DNA from: ANME-2 cluster archaeon
GTDB lineage: Archaea > Halobacteriota > Methanosarcinia > Methanosarcinales > Methanocomedenaceae
Assembly (NCBI GenBank): GCA_023544605.1
Contig: JAMJFQ010000022.1
Location: forward strand, 1 to 22,127
DNA: 22,127 nucleotides
Direction of reading: 5' to 3'
Shown here: piece after piece, positions 1 through 8,030 of the stretch
Numbering within the stretch: position 1 is the first letter of the stretch
Layout of the letters: every line of letters begins with the position of its first letter
Position numbers and translations under genes: made by a program
Notes under the pieces: generated by a model
Told to the model about the DNA's origin: nothing
Database searches by the model: none
What the model saw: only the letters and a program-made list of their open reading frames with translations

Positions 1-34
1 TCAAGTTAATCCGACCGCAGGGAGGATTTTCTTG

Positions 35-286
35 TTATTCTAATAGTTCAAGCAGACCCCTGGCAGCCTTCAAAGCTTCCTCTTCGGTCCTGACACGTTT
101 GACCAGCATCCTGCCTGTGGGGTACAGGGATATCTCGGTATCGTCAATGTCCACTATCAGTATATGAGGAGTCGTCACCCTTGCGTTGAGCACTTTTGCT
201 GCGGTCATAAGGTCTATCTCTGTAAATGCATTAACTTCGAATGCAGTTTTACCGGAACACAGACTGACTGTCATTTTCCTGGACAC
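35..286 (-). CDS. Small TBP-like-fold protein of unknown function (83 aa)
   Basis: I do not recognise this as a named family. The second half (about residues 43-82) alternates two beta strands and a helix: HILIVDIDD, EISLYPTGRMLVKRV, then TEEEALKAARGLLELL. This resembles the strand-strand-helix end of a TATA-binding-protein repeat ('...GKMVCTGAKSEEEALKAV...'), but the protein is only about one TBP repeat long. The start is GTG at 286 (V/M-S-R-K), with an alternative ATG four codons in. A TATA-like element on the minus strand (304-312) lies about 22 nt before the GTG, so the transcript is probably leaderless. It is divergent from the surface-protein gene. The TBP-like fold is inference; no DNA-binding role is shown. 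Confidence 0.75.
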   Translation of the reverse strand: MSRKMTVSLCSGKTAFEVNAFTEIDLMTAAKVLNARVTTPHILIVDIDDTEISLYPTGRMLVKRVRTEEEALKAARGLLELLE

Positions 287-300
287 TGACCGACCTTTAG

Positions 301-360
301 TACCTATAAATAGATAAGTATGTGGCTGAAAGGGTGTGTGTGTCCAGGGATATATTTTAA
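301..360. promoter_or_regulatory. Divergent TATA-box promoter pair
   Basis: The 125-nt gap between the two divergent start codons holds two A/T-rich boxes. CTATAAATA at about 304-312 is placed for the minus-strand gene starting at 286. TATATTTTAA at about 350-359 is placed for the plus-strand gene, putting its transcription start near 380-385. This is read by eye from archaeal TATA-box spacing (about 25 nt upstream of the start of transcription). No operator is obvious. Confidence 0.5.
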
Positions 361-411
361 GCTTAGGGATTTACATTGATAATACGTATTTGTCAATATT
401 CGGTTTCGATC

Positions 412-1002
412 ATGAAGATAGTTAACATCGGTATCATATGCATCATTATGTGGATATTTATCCTGGGGGCACTCCAACCGGTTGCGGCCCTTGAGGTTAC
501 CGAGCCGCTCATCAACGGCACAGGTCTGTACTTATCCTCTGGCCAGACATGGACCTTCTACCAGGGGTATTCGCTCACATTGAAGAGTGTTAGTAACAAC
601 AAAGATAGGGCATGGGTGCAGCTAAAGCTCAATGATACAGTGGTCAAGTCGGCTATATTGTCTTTGAATGAAGTATTCTACTATAACATGACCAAACATT
701 ACAATATGTCGAACTATTCAATTGAGACCGTGCAGTTCAGCCTGAAGGTGTCCGGCTTGTATTCTGGAGAAAATGCATATCTTGTCACCTTTTCGCCAGT
801 ATATCAGTACTATGACCCTGCATTGCCAGACCCGACCCCCACACCGACAGCACGTCCTGATGATCTAAATAATTCAAATGGGACACCTACAGCCACAGGC
901 GGAATGAGCATACCAGGATTCCAGATAATCTCAACGGCGATGGTACTATGTTTTTGCAGTATATTGTTACACAGGTTAAATGAAAAATTTTCAGAAATAT
1001 AA
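412..1002 (+). CDS. Exported S-layer-domain-like protein with PGF-CTERM anchor
   Basis: The protein begins with an apparent signal peptide (MKIVNIGIICIIMWIFILGA, cleavage likely after about residue 27). An ectodomain of about 110 residues follows. Its pattern LSSGQTWTFYQGYSLTLKSV, then a DRAWVQLKLNDTVVKSA stretch, resembles the archaeal S-layer duplication domain, present once. Several N-glycosylation sequons are visible (NGT, NDT, NMT, NMS, NYS, NNS). A Pro/Thr stalk (PDPTPTPTARPDD) leads to PGF (168-170), a hydrophobic segment and an Arg at about 188. That is the PGF-CTERM signal read by archaeosortase A, which usually couples processing to lipid anchoring. I chose ATG 412; a TTG at 376 would add 12 residues ahead of the signal peptide. 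The tail is recognised with confidence, the S-layer domain with less. Confidence 0.75.
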   Translation: MKIVNIGIICIIMWIFILGALQPVAALEVTEPLINGTGLYLSSGQTWTFYQGYSLTLKSVSNNKDRAWVQLKLNDTVVKSAILSLNEVFYYNMTKHYNMSNYSIETVQFSLKVSGLYSGENAYLVTFSPVYQYYDPALPDPTPTPTARPDDLNNSNGTPTATGGMSIPGFQIISTAMVLCFCSILLHRLNEKFSEI

Positions 1003-1007
1003 TATAT
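998..1007 (+). promoter_or_regulatory. TATA box of the ubiA-GGR operon
   Basis: An AT-rich run (ATATAATATAT) immediately after the surface-protein stop codon is the only TATA-like element before the prenyltransferase gene. It predicts a transcription start near 1025-1032 and a short leader before the TTG at 1047 or ATG at 1065. Confidence 0.4.
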
Positions 1008-1064
1008 CATAAAGATGATTTGTCATACAGATATAGTGTATAGTCCTTGAATAACGTGATACTT

Positions 1065-2021
1065 ATGGAAACTTCAACTGAAAAAGGGTTTTTAAATAAA
1101 ATGCGGCCGTATATCGAGATGCTAAGGCCTGAAATTGCCGATATGGACCTGGCACTCCCGGCAGCCAGTGCATTACTGGCAACCTATTACCTCAGCGGGG
1201 GCCTGCCTGATATAGTTCTTTTCCTGGTAGCAGTGGTTGGAGCATATTTTGCTATTACCAGTTCATATGTGCTCAATGATTACTGTGATGTGGATATTGA
1301 TTTGATAAATCTTCCCCAGCGGCCGCTCCCATCATCACGGGTAAACCAAAAAAGTGCCCTTCTTTACGCAATAGCCCTTGCAGTAGTTGCGGGAACCGTT
1401 GCTGCGTTTTTGAACCCGGAGTCACTGGTGGTATTTATTGTTGCGGCCGCCATCATAACCTTCTACTCGGCCCTGGCAAAACGTTCAACATTCCTGAGCT
1501 TTGTGCCTGTGGGGATATCATACGGGCTGGTACCCATAGGTGTATGGCTTGCATTTGACCCTGCCGGCATACTAAAACCGGGTATTGATGACCAGATACT
1601 GCCCCTGCCTGCTCTATTCCTCGGGATAATGATGTGCGTTACCGACTGGGGTTTTACCTTGAGCGGTGTGGCACGGGATGTAGAAGGGGACAGGGCAAAG
1701 GGTGCACCCACCACACCTGTGACCTATGGAGTGCCGGTCACTTCCAGGTTCGTGTTCTTTTGCTGGATACTCGGGGTTATTGCTTCCCTGGCAATTGGAT
1801 ATACTGCTCGTCTGGGTCCGGTCTATTTTGCGGGTGCCCTGCTCGGTGGGGGCTGGATATTGTGGCAATCCATGGATTTTATCAGGAATCCGGAACCTGA
1901 GCGGGGCGGCAAACTGTTCCTGCAGGGTTCAAGGTACCGGGGTGTGATGTTCGGCTCCCTGATAGTCGATGTGCTGCTCTTAATATTTATAAAGTCTACA
2001 GGATATCCTTTTATATGGTAA
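1065..2021 (+). CDS. UbiA-family prenyltransferase
   Basis: This integral membrane enzyme attaches an isoprenoid chain to an acceptor. Both UbiA signatures are visible: an N-D-x-x-D-x-D-x-D run (NDYCDVDID, about residues 71-79) followed by INLPQRPLPS, and a second Asp-rich motif DVEGDRAKG (about 205-213). These bind the Mg-diphosphate of the prenyl donor. About eight or nine hydrophobic segments cover the rest. At 318 residues it is somewhat longer than typical archaeal DGGGP synthase. Start: ATG 1065 (METSTEKG) is preferred; TTG 1047 would add six residues. The geranylgeranyl-reductase-family gene follows after 16 nt, so the pair probably makes and then saturates the same prenyl product. Membrane lipid, methanophenazine or a quinone are all possible; the substrate is inference. 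Confidence 0.9.
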   Translation: METSTEKGFLNKMRPYIEMLRPEIADMDLALPAASALLATYYLSGGLPDIVLFLVAVVGAYFAITSSYVLNDYCDVDIDLINLPQRPLPSSRVNQKSALLYAIALAVVAGTVAAFLNPESLVVFIVAAAIITFYSALAKRSTFLSFVPVGISYGLVPIGVWLAFDPAGILKPGIDDQILPLPALFLGIMMCVTDWGFTLSGVARDVEGDRAKGAPTTPVTYGVPVTSRFVFFCWILGVIASLAIGYTARLGPVYFAGALLGGGWILWQSMDFIRNPEPERGGKLFLQGSRYRGVMFGSLIVDVLLLIFIKSTGYPFIW

Positions 2022-2037
2022 TAGTGGGGTTGTCAGC

Positions 2038-3213
2038 TTGAAGGTAAATACCGATGCCGATGTAGTGGTGATCGGGGCCAGTCCTGCCGGCATAATGGCT
2101 GCCAGGAATGCAGCTATGCAAGGGGCTGATGTGATACTTCTGGACCGTAAGGAGAATATGGGACACCCCCCCCATCCTGCCAACACCTTTTTCACGTTCA
2201 TGATGGACCGCAGTGGCGAACCTATACTGGATACGTATGTGGTGAACCGGTTGCGTGGTATGAAAATTATTTCGCCCGGCGGCATGGTCGTTGATATTGA
2301 AACCCCAGGATTTTTCATTGACCGCTCAATGTTTGACATTCATTACAGGACTGAACTGGTTAATGCCGGCGTGGATATCAGGCCCGGTACTGAAGTCCTG
2401 TCAGTGATACGGGCAGGTAAGCTGTTCAGGATAAGCACGTCTGATGGCGTACTTGTGTCCAGGCTGGTAATTGCAGCCGACGGCATTGAATCAAAGACCG
2501 CAGCGCGGATGGGGCTTAAGACCACCCGCTATCCTGGCGATATTGCCTGGGCAGTGGAGGCTGAGGTCCGGGCGCCGGGTATAGGTGAGCCTGACATGTT
2601 CGAATATTATATCGGGAAGCATTCGCCAGGCTGGAAATCTACCTATTCGCCGGCCGGGGGCGACCTTGCCACACTGGGTGTGTATGTGAGGCGTCACGGG
2701 AGGGAGGTATCTGATTTCTTTGACAGGTGGGTGGAGCGGTTCGCTAAACTGAAAGGTTATGGGACGAATGATATTGAGATCATTGCCAGATACACGGGCG
2801 GCGACCCTATTGCAACGGTACCGCACCAGATGGTGGCTGATGGGTTCATGGTCACTGGTGGAGCGGCAGGCCAGAGTGGTATCGGTTATGGTATGCGTGC
2901 CGGGCAGATATGTGGTGAGGTGGCTGCGGAGGCGGTTGCAGCAGATGATGTTTCAAAAAAGAGATTGCGGGAATACCCGAAACGCTGGAGGGGAGAGTTT
3001 GCCAGCGAGTACTGGATGGGAAGGATAGGGCTTGAACTGGTGCGCAAGATGACCGATAAAGAGATCGATACCGTGGTGTCGGTGTTCGCCGGGCGCGACC
3101 TGTCATCCCTCAGGGGAACGCCGCTGGTACAGGGAATGAAGACGGGGCTGTTCGTGGCGCGGCATAAGCCGAGTGCGCTGTGGGCGTACCGGGCGCTGCT
3201 GCGGCGGAAATAA
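2038..3213 (+). CDS. Geranylgeranyl reductase family FAD-dependent oxidoreductase
   Basis: The N-terminus is a Rossmann FAD-binding motif (VVVIGASPAGIMAARNAAMQ, G13-x-S-x-x-G18), with an acidic/basic strand end LLDRKE. A downstream LVIAADGIES block is the second FAD/GD motif of the PHBH/GGR class. The family reduces double bonds of geranylgeranyl chains. Two hallmark segments differ from canonical archaeal lipid GGR. The YxWxFP substrate motif is replaced by GWKSTYSPAGGD. The C-terminal FAD loop reads GGAAGQSGIGYGMRAG, without the usual 'NPLTGEGI'. It may therefore act on a different prenyl substrate. Start is TTG 2038, placing the Rossmann motif at the usual distance from the N-terminus; a GGGGTTGTC run precedes it. 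It is the second gene of the ubiA operon. Confidence 0.85.
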   Translation: MKVNTDADVVVIGASPAGIMAARNAAMQGADVILLDRKENMGHPPHPANTFFTFMMDRSGEPILDTYVVNRLRGMKIISPGGMVVDIETPGFFIDRSMFDIHYRTELVNAGVDIRPGTEVLSVIRAGKLFRISTSDGVLVSRLVIAADGIESKTAARMGLKTTRYPGDIAWAVEAEVRAPGIGEPDMFEYYIGKHSPGWKSTYSPAGGDLATLGVYVRRHGREVSDFFDRWVERFAKLKGYGTNDIEIIARYTGGDPIATVPHQMVADGFMVTGGAAGQSGIGYGMRAGQICGEVAAEAVAADDVSKKRLREYPKRWRGEFASEYWMGRIGLELVRKMTDKEIDTVVSVFAGRDLSSLRGTPLVQGMKTGLFVARHKPSALWAYRALLRRK

Positions 3214-3259
3214 CAAAGAAGATAGTTTTATCAATATTCTTCACTACTATGGAGCAATC

Positions 3260-3829
3260 ATGACCGACCTGAAGATCCTTGTAATAAACAATTACGGTCA
3301 GTTCTGCCACCTCATCCACCGTGCCGTCCGTGACCTGGATGTGGAGACTGGCATCATTGCCAATACCCTGTCCAATGATGAAATATTGGCCATGGAGCCC
3401 GATGGCCTGATATTGAGCGGCGGCCCGACAATAGACCGTATAGGCCGGGCCGAGGAGATGGTCCGGGAACTGGAGCTGCCCATACTTGGCATCTGCCTGG
3501 GGCACCAGTTGATGGCCAGGGCTTTTGGTGGTGATATCGCTACCGGGCAAAAGGGGGGATATGCTGCTATAGAGGTGGAGATACTGGACGAGGATGAGAT
3601 ATTGAAAGGCATCGGTCCCACCACCAGTGTATGGGCATCCCACGTCGATGAGGTCACTCAAATGCCACCAGATTTTGAGCAGCTGGCCCGCAGCGATGTA
3701 TGTGAGGTCGAGGCTATGCGGCATAAGAGCAAGCCCCTGTTCGGCGTGCAGTGGCATCCTGAGGTTAGCCATACCGAGAAAGGGGATGAGTTGCTGGAGA
3801 ACTTCTTCAGGGTGTGTGAGGAATATTGA
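3260..3829 (+). CDS. guaAA: GMP synthase, glutamine amidotransferase subunit A
   Basis: A class I glutaminase that supplies ammonia to the ATP-pyrophosphatase subunit for converting XMP to GMP. Archaea carry the two halves as separate proteins. The 189-residue length fits subunit A. The triad is visible: nucleophile C79 in ILGICLGHQL, and H167/E169 in QWHPEV. ILSGGP (51-56) is the usual oxyanion-side motif. ATG 3260 is preceded by GGAG at 3251-3254, a good Shine-Dalgarno spacing; earlier in-frame codons would run back into the preceding gene. The synthetase subunit is not in the window. Adenine deaminase follows, so the neighbourhood concerns purines. Confidence 0.93.
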   Translation: MTDLKILVINNYGQFCHLIHRAVRDLDVETGIIANTLSNDEILAMEPDGLILSGGPTIDRIGRAEEMVRELELPILGICLGHQLMARAFGGDIATGQKGGYAAIEVEILDEDEILKGIGPTTSVWASHVDEVTQMPPDFEQLARSDVCEVEAMRHKSKPLFGVQWHPEVSHTEKGDELLENFFRVCEEY

Positions 3830-3900
3830 ACGGCCTTTAAAAGAAACTGGCGTTACGTTAAAGATAAACATTTTTTAATTATCATCCCGTATCATGCTTT

Positions 3901-5637
3901 ATGGATCACAGGGATAAGATATTGGCAAGCAGGGGAGAAATCAAGGCAGATACTGTTCTGCAACATTGCAGGATAGTGAATGTCAACACGAAAGAGGTCA
4001 ATGATGCTGATATTGCCATAACGTCAGGGTATATTGTCGGAATTGGTGATGTATCTGACCTGATAGATGTCAGTACTGAGATCATCGAAGTTGACCTTCG
4101 TTTTGTATCCCCGGGTCTCCTCGACGGGCATGTCCATTTTGAATCCAGTATGGTCACCCTGTCCCAGTTCGCCCGAAAAGCACTGGAACACGGCACAACT
4201 TGTGTGGTTATCGACCCCCATGAAATTGCAAATGTCCTTGGAAAGAGGGGCATTGAACTGGTGCTGGAGGAAGCAAAGACCCTGCCGTTGAACATCTTCG
4301 CTGTTATATCCTCCTGTGTACCTGCAACGCCTTTTGAGACCGCGGGTGCATCCATTGACGAAGCAGATATCAGGTCGCTGATGGATAACGAAATGGTGGT
4401 GGGGTTGGGAGAGGTGATGGACTTCCCTGGCGTGCTCTTTGGAGATTATAGGAAACTGGCCATGATACAGGCAGCTCTGGAGCGGGGGCTGGTCGTGGAC
4501 GGGCATGCACCAGGGCTCACTGGCCGTGACCTGTGGGGTTATATGGCGGGTGGGATTTCAACAGACCATGAATCCATTACTTACGAGGAGGCGCTGGAAA
4601 AACTACGTATGGGGATGAAACTGATGCTCAGGGAAGGTTCGGCGGCAAAGTCGCTGGACATATTCCTACCCCGTTTGCTTGAAGACGGAGTGTCGCTGGA
4701 GAATGTATTTTTTGTTACGGATGATAAACACCCTGCGGACCTGCTGGAAGGGTATATGGATGTAATTGTAAGAAAAGCCATTCAGATCGGCCTTGACCCC
4801 CTGGTAGCTGTATCCATGTGCACCTTGAACACGGCCCGTCATTACCATATCGACCATCTGGTGGGTTCCATTAGCATTGGCCGCAGGGCCGACCTGGTCA
4901 TTCTTGATGATCTGGAGAGTTTCAGGATACATTCCGTGATGGCTGGCGGCGAACGGGTGGAGACACAAGTGCCTGCATTTGACTATCCCGATTTTGTGTT
5001 CGACACAATAAGGTACCGGGAGATAATACCCGAAGACCTGCAGATAATTGGTGCCCCTGATAGCAGGGTTTTGGTGAACGTGATAAAGGTATTTCCTGAC
5101 CAGATATTCACCAAAAAGGACAATTCAGCGCTTATCACTGGCAGAACTGGTGTCCTGCTGTCTGATGTGAAGAAGGATATCCTGAGCACGGCAGTAATTG
5201 AGCGCCATGGTAAAAATGGCAATATCGGTCTGGGATTTGTGAGGGGTTTTGGCCTGAGATCGGGTGCTTTTGCACAGAGTATCGGGCATGACAGCCATAA
5301 TGTGGTTGTGACCGGGACTAACCATGCTGATATGGCACTGGCTGCAAATACTATCCATGAGATGAAGGGTGGTATTGTGCTGGTGCAGGACGGGCAGGTG
5401 CTTGACAGCCTTATGCTGCCCTTTGCCGGGTTTCTGAGTGTACGTCCCGTGGAAGAGGTAGCCAATAAACTGGAGAGACTGCATAGCGTTATATGGGATA
5501 TGGGATGTACATTGCCTTCCCCTTTCATCACCCATTCTTTCATTCCCCTGCCCGTTATCCCTGAGCTGCGGTTGACAGATATGGGACTGTTCGATGTGGA
5601 AAGATTTGAGATTATCGGGGTTGTTGACTACTTATAA
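3901..5637 (+). CDS. ade: Adenine deaminase
   Basis: A metal-dependent amidohydrolase that converts adenine to hypoxanthine and ammonia in purine salvage. At 578 residues it matches the family. The metal site motif is DGHVHFESSM (H77, H79), followed by GTTCVVIDPHEIANV, which is typical of Ade. Later metal/substrate motifs include GLGEVMDFPG, DGHAPGL and the TDDK segment. The C-terminal domain has the family HDSHNVVVTG signature. ATG 3901 has an A/T-rich box (TTTTTTAATTA, about 3869-3879) some 25 nt upstream, so the mRNA is probably leaderless or nearly so. It lies 71 nt after guaAA and is probably transcribed on its own. Confidence 0.95.
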   Translation: MDHRDKILASRGEIKADTVLQHCRIVNVNTKEVNDADIAITSGYIVGIGDVSDLIDVSTEIIEVDLRFVSPGLLDGHVHFESSMVTLSQFARKALEHGTTCVVIDPHEIANVLGKRGIELVLEEAKTLPLNIFAVISSCVPATPFETAGASIDEADIRSLMDNEMVVGLGEVMDFPGVLFGDYRKLAMIQAALERGLVVDGHAPGLTGRDLWGYMAGGISTDHESITYEEALEKLRMGMKLMLREGSAAKSLDIFLPRLLEDGVSLENVFFVTDDKHPADLLEGYMDVIVRKAIQIGLDPLVAVSMCTLNTARHYHIDHLVGSISIGRRADLVILDDLESFRIHSVMAGGERVETQVPAFDYPDFVFDTIRYREIIPEDLQIIGAPDSRVLVNVIKVFPDQIFTKKDNSALITGRTGVLLSDVKKDILSTAVIERHGKNGNIGLGFVRGFGLRSGAFAQSIGHDSHNVVVTGTNHADMALAANTIHEMKGGIVLVQDGQVLDSLMLPFAGFLSVRPVEEVANKLERLHSVIWDMGCTLPSPFITHSFIPLPVIPELRLTDMGLFDVERFEIIGVVDYL

Positions 5638-5661
5638 GCGAAATCACAATTTAGGAACATC

Positions 5662-7569
5662 ATGAAAGGACAGCACAAAAGAACACAATTCCATCCTGGC
5701 CATGACTCATATATCTATTGGTGCCCGGATTGCAATCTCCCGCTCATCAACACCAAGTGTGCACTATGCCATTCAACAGGTGAGCGAATAGAACTGGGAC
5801 CGCCCGGAGATGTGCGGTTGGGCTCACCCTATGAGCGGAGCGTCCTGCATAACGTCCTTACCAATAACTATGGCACCGACCCGCTGGGTGAGCGTATTAT
5901 CCTGTTGAACAAGATAGGAGGCGAGGACAAGACCGACCAGGTGATAGTGGATGGGCTGGTGCTGGGTATACTGCGGTTCGACCTGAAATACCTGGACTGG
6001 CGTCTGGACCTTTCAATGGATGGTGCAGCAGTCATGGCACAGCATACCCGCTCCCGGATTGTGGAGCTCTCTGACGTGAAGGGGCATCTCAGCGGTAAGA
6101 CCGTGAAGTCTGATATGATACAGTGGTGTTCGGATGATGTCACCAAGGGCGATGATGTCATAATCAGGAATGGAAAAATGACCGGTGTTGGTACGGCACT
6201 GCTGGATGCAGTAGATATGGGACAGGGTGATGTACCTGCGGTCAGGGTCAGGAAGATAGGTAAGGGCCGGGCACGGTTGAAGGATGCAGTGCCAGGAATG
6301 GACGATGTTGTCAGGGCGAATGCTCCTGCCATCAAACAACTGGGCCTCAATGCTATGAACACCATAAAGGGCCTGGCCAACCAGCAGGAATATCGTGGTC
6401 AGCCTGTCTATGTGTCTTTCAGTGGTGGCAAGGACAGCCTTGTAGTGCTGGACCTGACCCGCAGTGCTTTAAAACACAGCCCAAAGGCATATTTCATTAA
6501 CACGGGACTGGAATTCCCTGAAACAGTGGAATATGCGAGAACGTTTTGCAGTGACAATAACATTGACCTGCATGAACTGGATGCAGGGAACGCATTCTGG
6601 GAGCATCTGCCCGATTTCGGTCCTCCTGCCAAGGATTACCGGTGGTGCTGCAAGGTCTGCAAACTATCCCCAGCAGGTGGGATTACAGAAGAAGGGAAAT
6701 ATTTGACCATGGACGGCAAGCGCAGGTATGAATCCTTCAGCCGCGCCCGCATTCCGCCAAAGGAGGAGAACCTACTTGTACCGGGCCAGGTGAATGTGTA
6801 TCCTATCCGCGACTGGCGTGCCATTGAGGTGTGGCTGTACATCTACTGGCGGGGGCTGGACTATAATCCCCTGTACGATGAAGGGTTCGAACGGGTTGGC
6901 TGCTGGCTGTGCCCCGCGGCCCTGGGAGCAGAGTACCGGCGCATGCTTGAGCTGCATCCGGACCTGTTTCACCGGTGGGATACCTGCCTGCGGGAGTGGG
7001 CCGACCAACGGGGACTCCCTGCCGGGTACATTGACCACGGGTTCTGGCGCTGGCGGGAGCATCCGCCTAAGATGCAATTGCTTGCCAGGCAGCTGGGTAT
7101 TGATGTTGTACCGCGGGATGCAGGGGCTGAAGCTTTCCAGATATCTGTGGTCTCAGGTGTATCTCCCTGCAAGGCGGGAGGGTACAGTATCGAGGGGAGT
7201 GCCAGGGGGGTCAGGCCGCCGGATGCGATAGATATGATGAAGATGCTGGGTGAGGTCCGCTATTCTGAGGACCTGGGTGTGCTGGTGGTCCGGACCCGGG
7301 AGGGAAGTGTTAAGTTGTACGCGGATGGTACGTTTCAGGTCAATGGGGGGGACAGGGGGACGACCGAAAGGCTCTTTGAGGTAGCGGCGCGGCAGTTGAT
7401 GAGGGCGGTAAAGTGTACTGGGTGCAGGATATGCGAGAAGGCATGCCCGAAAAATGCTATTTCTTTTGAGGACGGGCATATCAGGGTGGATGATGGTTGT
7501 GACAGGTGCGGGAAGTGTGACGCGGTGTGTGTTGTTACACGGTATATGGGCGCGATCTTGGATGGGTAG
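5662..7569 (+). CDS. Multidomain PP-loop protein: Zn ribbon - PUA - PAPS reductase-like - ferredoxin
   Basis: Domains in order: a zinc ribbon (C21, C24, C33, C36); a region of about 150-195 with PUA character (KGDDVIIRNGKMTGVGTALL); a PP-loop ATPase/PAPS-reductase domain with SGGKDS at 254-259; cysteines C329, C330 (plus C333) and C414, C417, the CC...CxxC spacing that binds a 4Fe-4S cluster in assimilatory APS reductases; and a C-terminal 2[4Fe-4S] ferredoxin (C585-x2-C588-x2-C591-x3-C595 and C613-x2-C616-x2-C619-x3-C623). The ECG[I/L]H catalytic motif of sulfate-assimilating reductases is not seen. Archaeal homologues are usually annotated PAPS reductase. The PUA domain and lack of the catalytic cysteine suggest instead an RNA- or cofactor-directed sulfur/AMP chemistry; that is inference. 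It begins 24 nt after ade; CTTATAAG at 5631-5638 could be its own TATA box. Confidence 0.88.
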   Translation: MKGQHKRTQFHPGHDSYIYWCPDCNLPLINTKCALCHSTGERIELGPPGDVRLGSPYERSVLHNVLTNNYGTDPLGERIILLNKIGGEDKTDQVIVDGLVLGILRFDLKYLDWRLDLSMDGAAVMAQHTRSRIVELSDVKGHLSGKTVKSDMIQWCSDDVTKGDDVIIRNGKMTGVGTALLDAVDMGQGDVPAVRVRKIGKGRARLKDAVPGMDDVVRANAPAIKQLGLNAMNTIKGLANQQEYRGQPVYVSFSGGKDSLVVLDLTRSALKHSPKAYFINTGLEFPETVEYARTFCSDNNIDLHELDAGNAFWEHLPDFGPPAKDYRWCCKVCKLSPAGGITEEGKYLTMDGKRRYESFSRARIPPKEENLLVPGQVNVYPIRDWRAIEVWLYIYWRGLDYNPLYDEGFERVGCWLCPAALGAEYRRMLELHPDLFHRWDTCLREWADQRGLPAGYIDHGFWRWREHPPKMQLLARQLGIDVVPRDAGAEAFQISVVSGVSPCKAGGYSIEGSARGVRPPDAIDMMKMLGEVRYSEDLGVLVVRTREGSVKLYADGTFQVNGGDRGTTERLFEVAARQLMRAVKCTGCRICEKACPKNAISFEDGHIRVDDGCDRCGKCDAVCVVTRYMGAILDG

Positions 7570-7573
7570 TCAC

Positions 7574-7834
7574 TCAATAACCCCTGTTTCGCCTGAAAAC
7601 TTCGATTACATACACCGTGTTTTCTTCAATCATGTAAATGATGCGGTATTCTCCCACTCTTAGCCTGTGCTTTTCTGGTTTGGTGCTGGTCAGTGGTTTT
7701 ATATCTGCCCCAGACCTTGATTGATTTGGGTTTATTTCCAACTCTTTTAGCGCACTTCTAATCCTGTTTTGCAATTGTTTTTGCAGGGAGTGGAATTGCT
7801 TTTGGAATGTACGGGAAACAATTACCGAATACAT
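7574..7834 (-). CDS. RelE/ParE-family toxin (TA pair 1)
   Basis: An 86-residue type II toxin of the RelE/ParE superfamily. Visible family traits are an N-terminal helical hairpin (FQKQFHSLQKQLQNRIRSAL) and the KHRLRVGEYRIIYMIEE beta sheet core, ending in a basic FRRNRGY tail. Members cleave ribosome-bound mRNA or inhibit gyrase; the RLRVGxYRIIY core and basic end favour the RelE-like mRNA interferase side. Its ATG overlaps the antitoxin stop by one base (TAATG), which implies translational coupling. It converges on the PP-loop gene, 4 nt from its stop codon. Confidence 0.9.
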   Translation of the reverse strand: MYSVIVSRTFQKQFHSLQKQLQNRIRSALKELEINPNQSRSGADIKPLTSTKPEKHRLRVGEYRIIYMIEENTVYVIEVFRRNRGY

Positions 7835-8019
7835 TAGAGTTCGTCCAGCGAAATGAACTCTTCATTTTCAAGTATTTTGTTCCATCTTTCATCCAATTTT
7901 TTCCACCCCGCTTCTTTGATGAGCTTTCTGATTATATTGTTATAGCTCTCACCTTTTTCCCCAAACTGGCGTAATATTTCTTTTGTTTCCGAAGATACAG
8001 CTATTGTTGTAGCAGTCAT
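7834..8019 (-). CDS. Ribbon-helix-helix-type antitoxin (TA pair 1)
   Basis: A 61-residue antitoxin partner of the downstream RelE-type toxin. The N-terminus (TATTIAVSSETKEILRQFG) has the short beta strand plus helix of a ribbon-helix-helix DNA-binding domain. The C-terminus (DERWNKILENEEFISLDEL) is the acidic toxin-wrapping tail. I use ATG 8019; TTG 8025 would add two residues. A GGT lies a few bases upstream. The gene probably represses its own promoter, as this class does. Confidence 0.82.
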   Translation of the reverse strand: MTATTIAVSSETKEILRQFGEKGESYNNIIRKLIKEAGWKKLDERWNKILENEEFISLDEL

Positions 8020-8030
8020 TGTCAATTACC

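Noticed and set aside
2165..2173. Run of eight C in the GGR-family gene as a possible frameshift
   Set aside because: The frame reads through without a break and both flanks match the family, so there is no sign of disruption.
3110..3871. Minus-strand open frame of 253 codons
   Set aside because: Antisense to guaAA, which has intact catalytic residues; no domain is visible in the antisense product.
5125..5543. Two long minus-strand open frames inside the adenine deaminase gene
   Set aside because: Shadows of a strongly supported gene; no motif or ribosome site.
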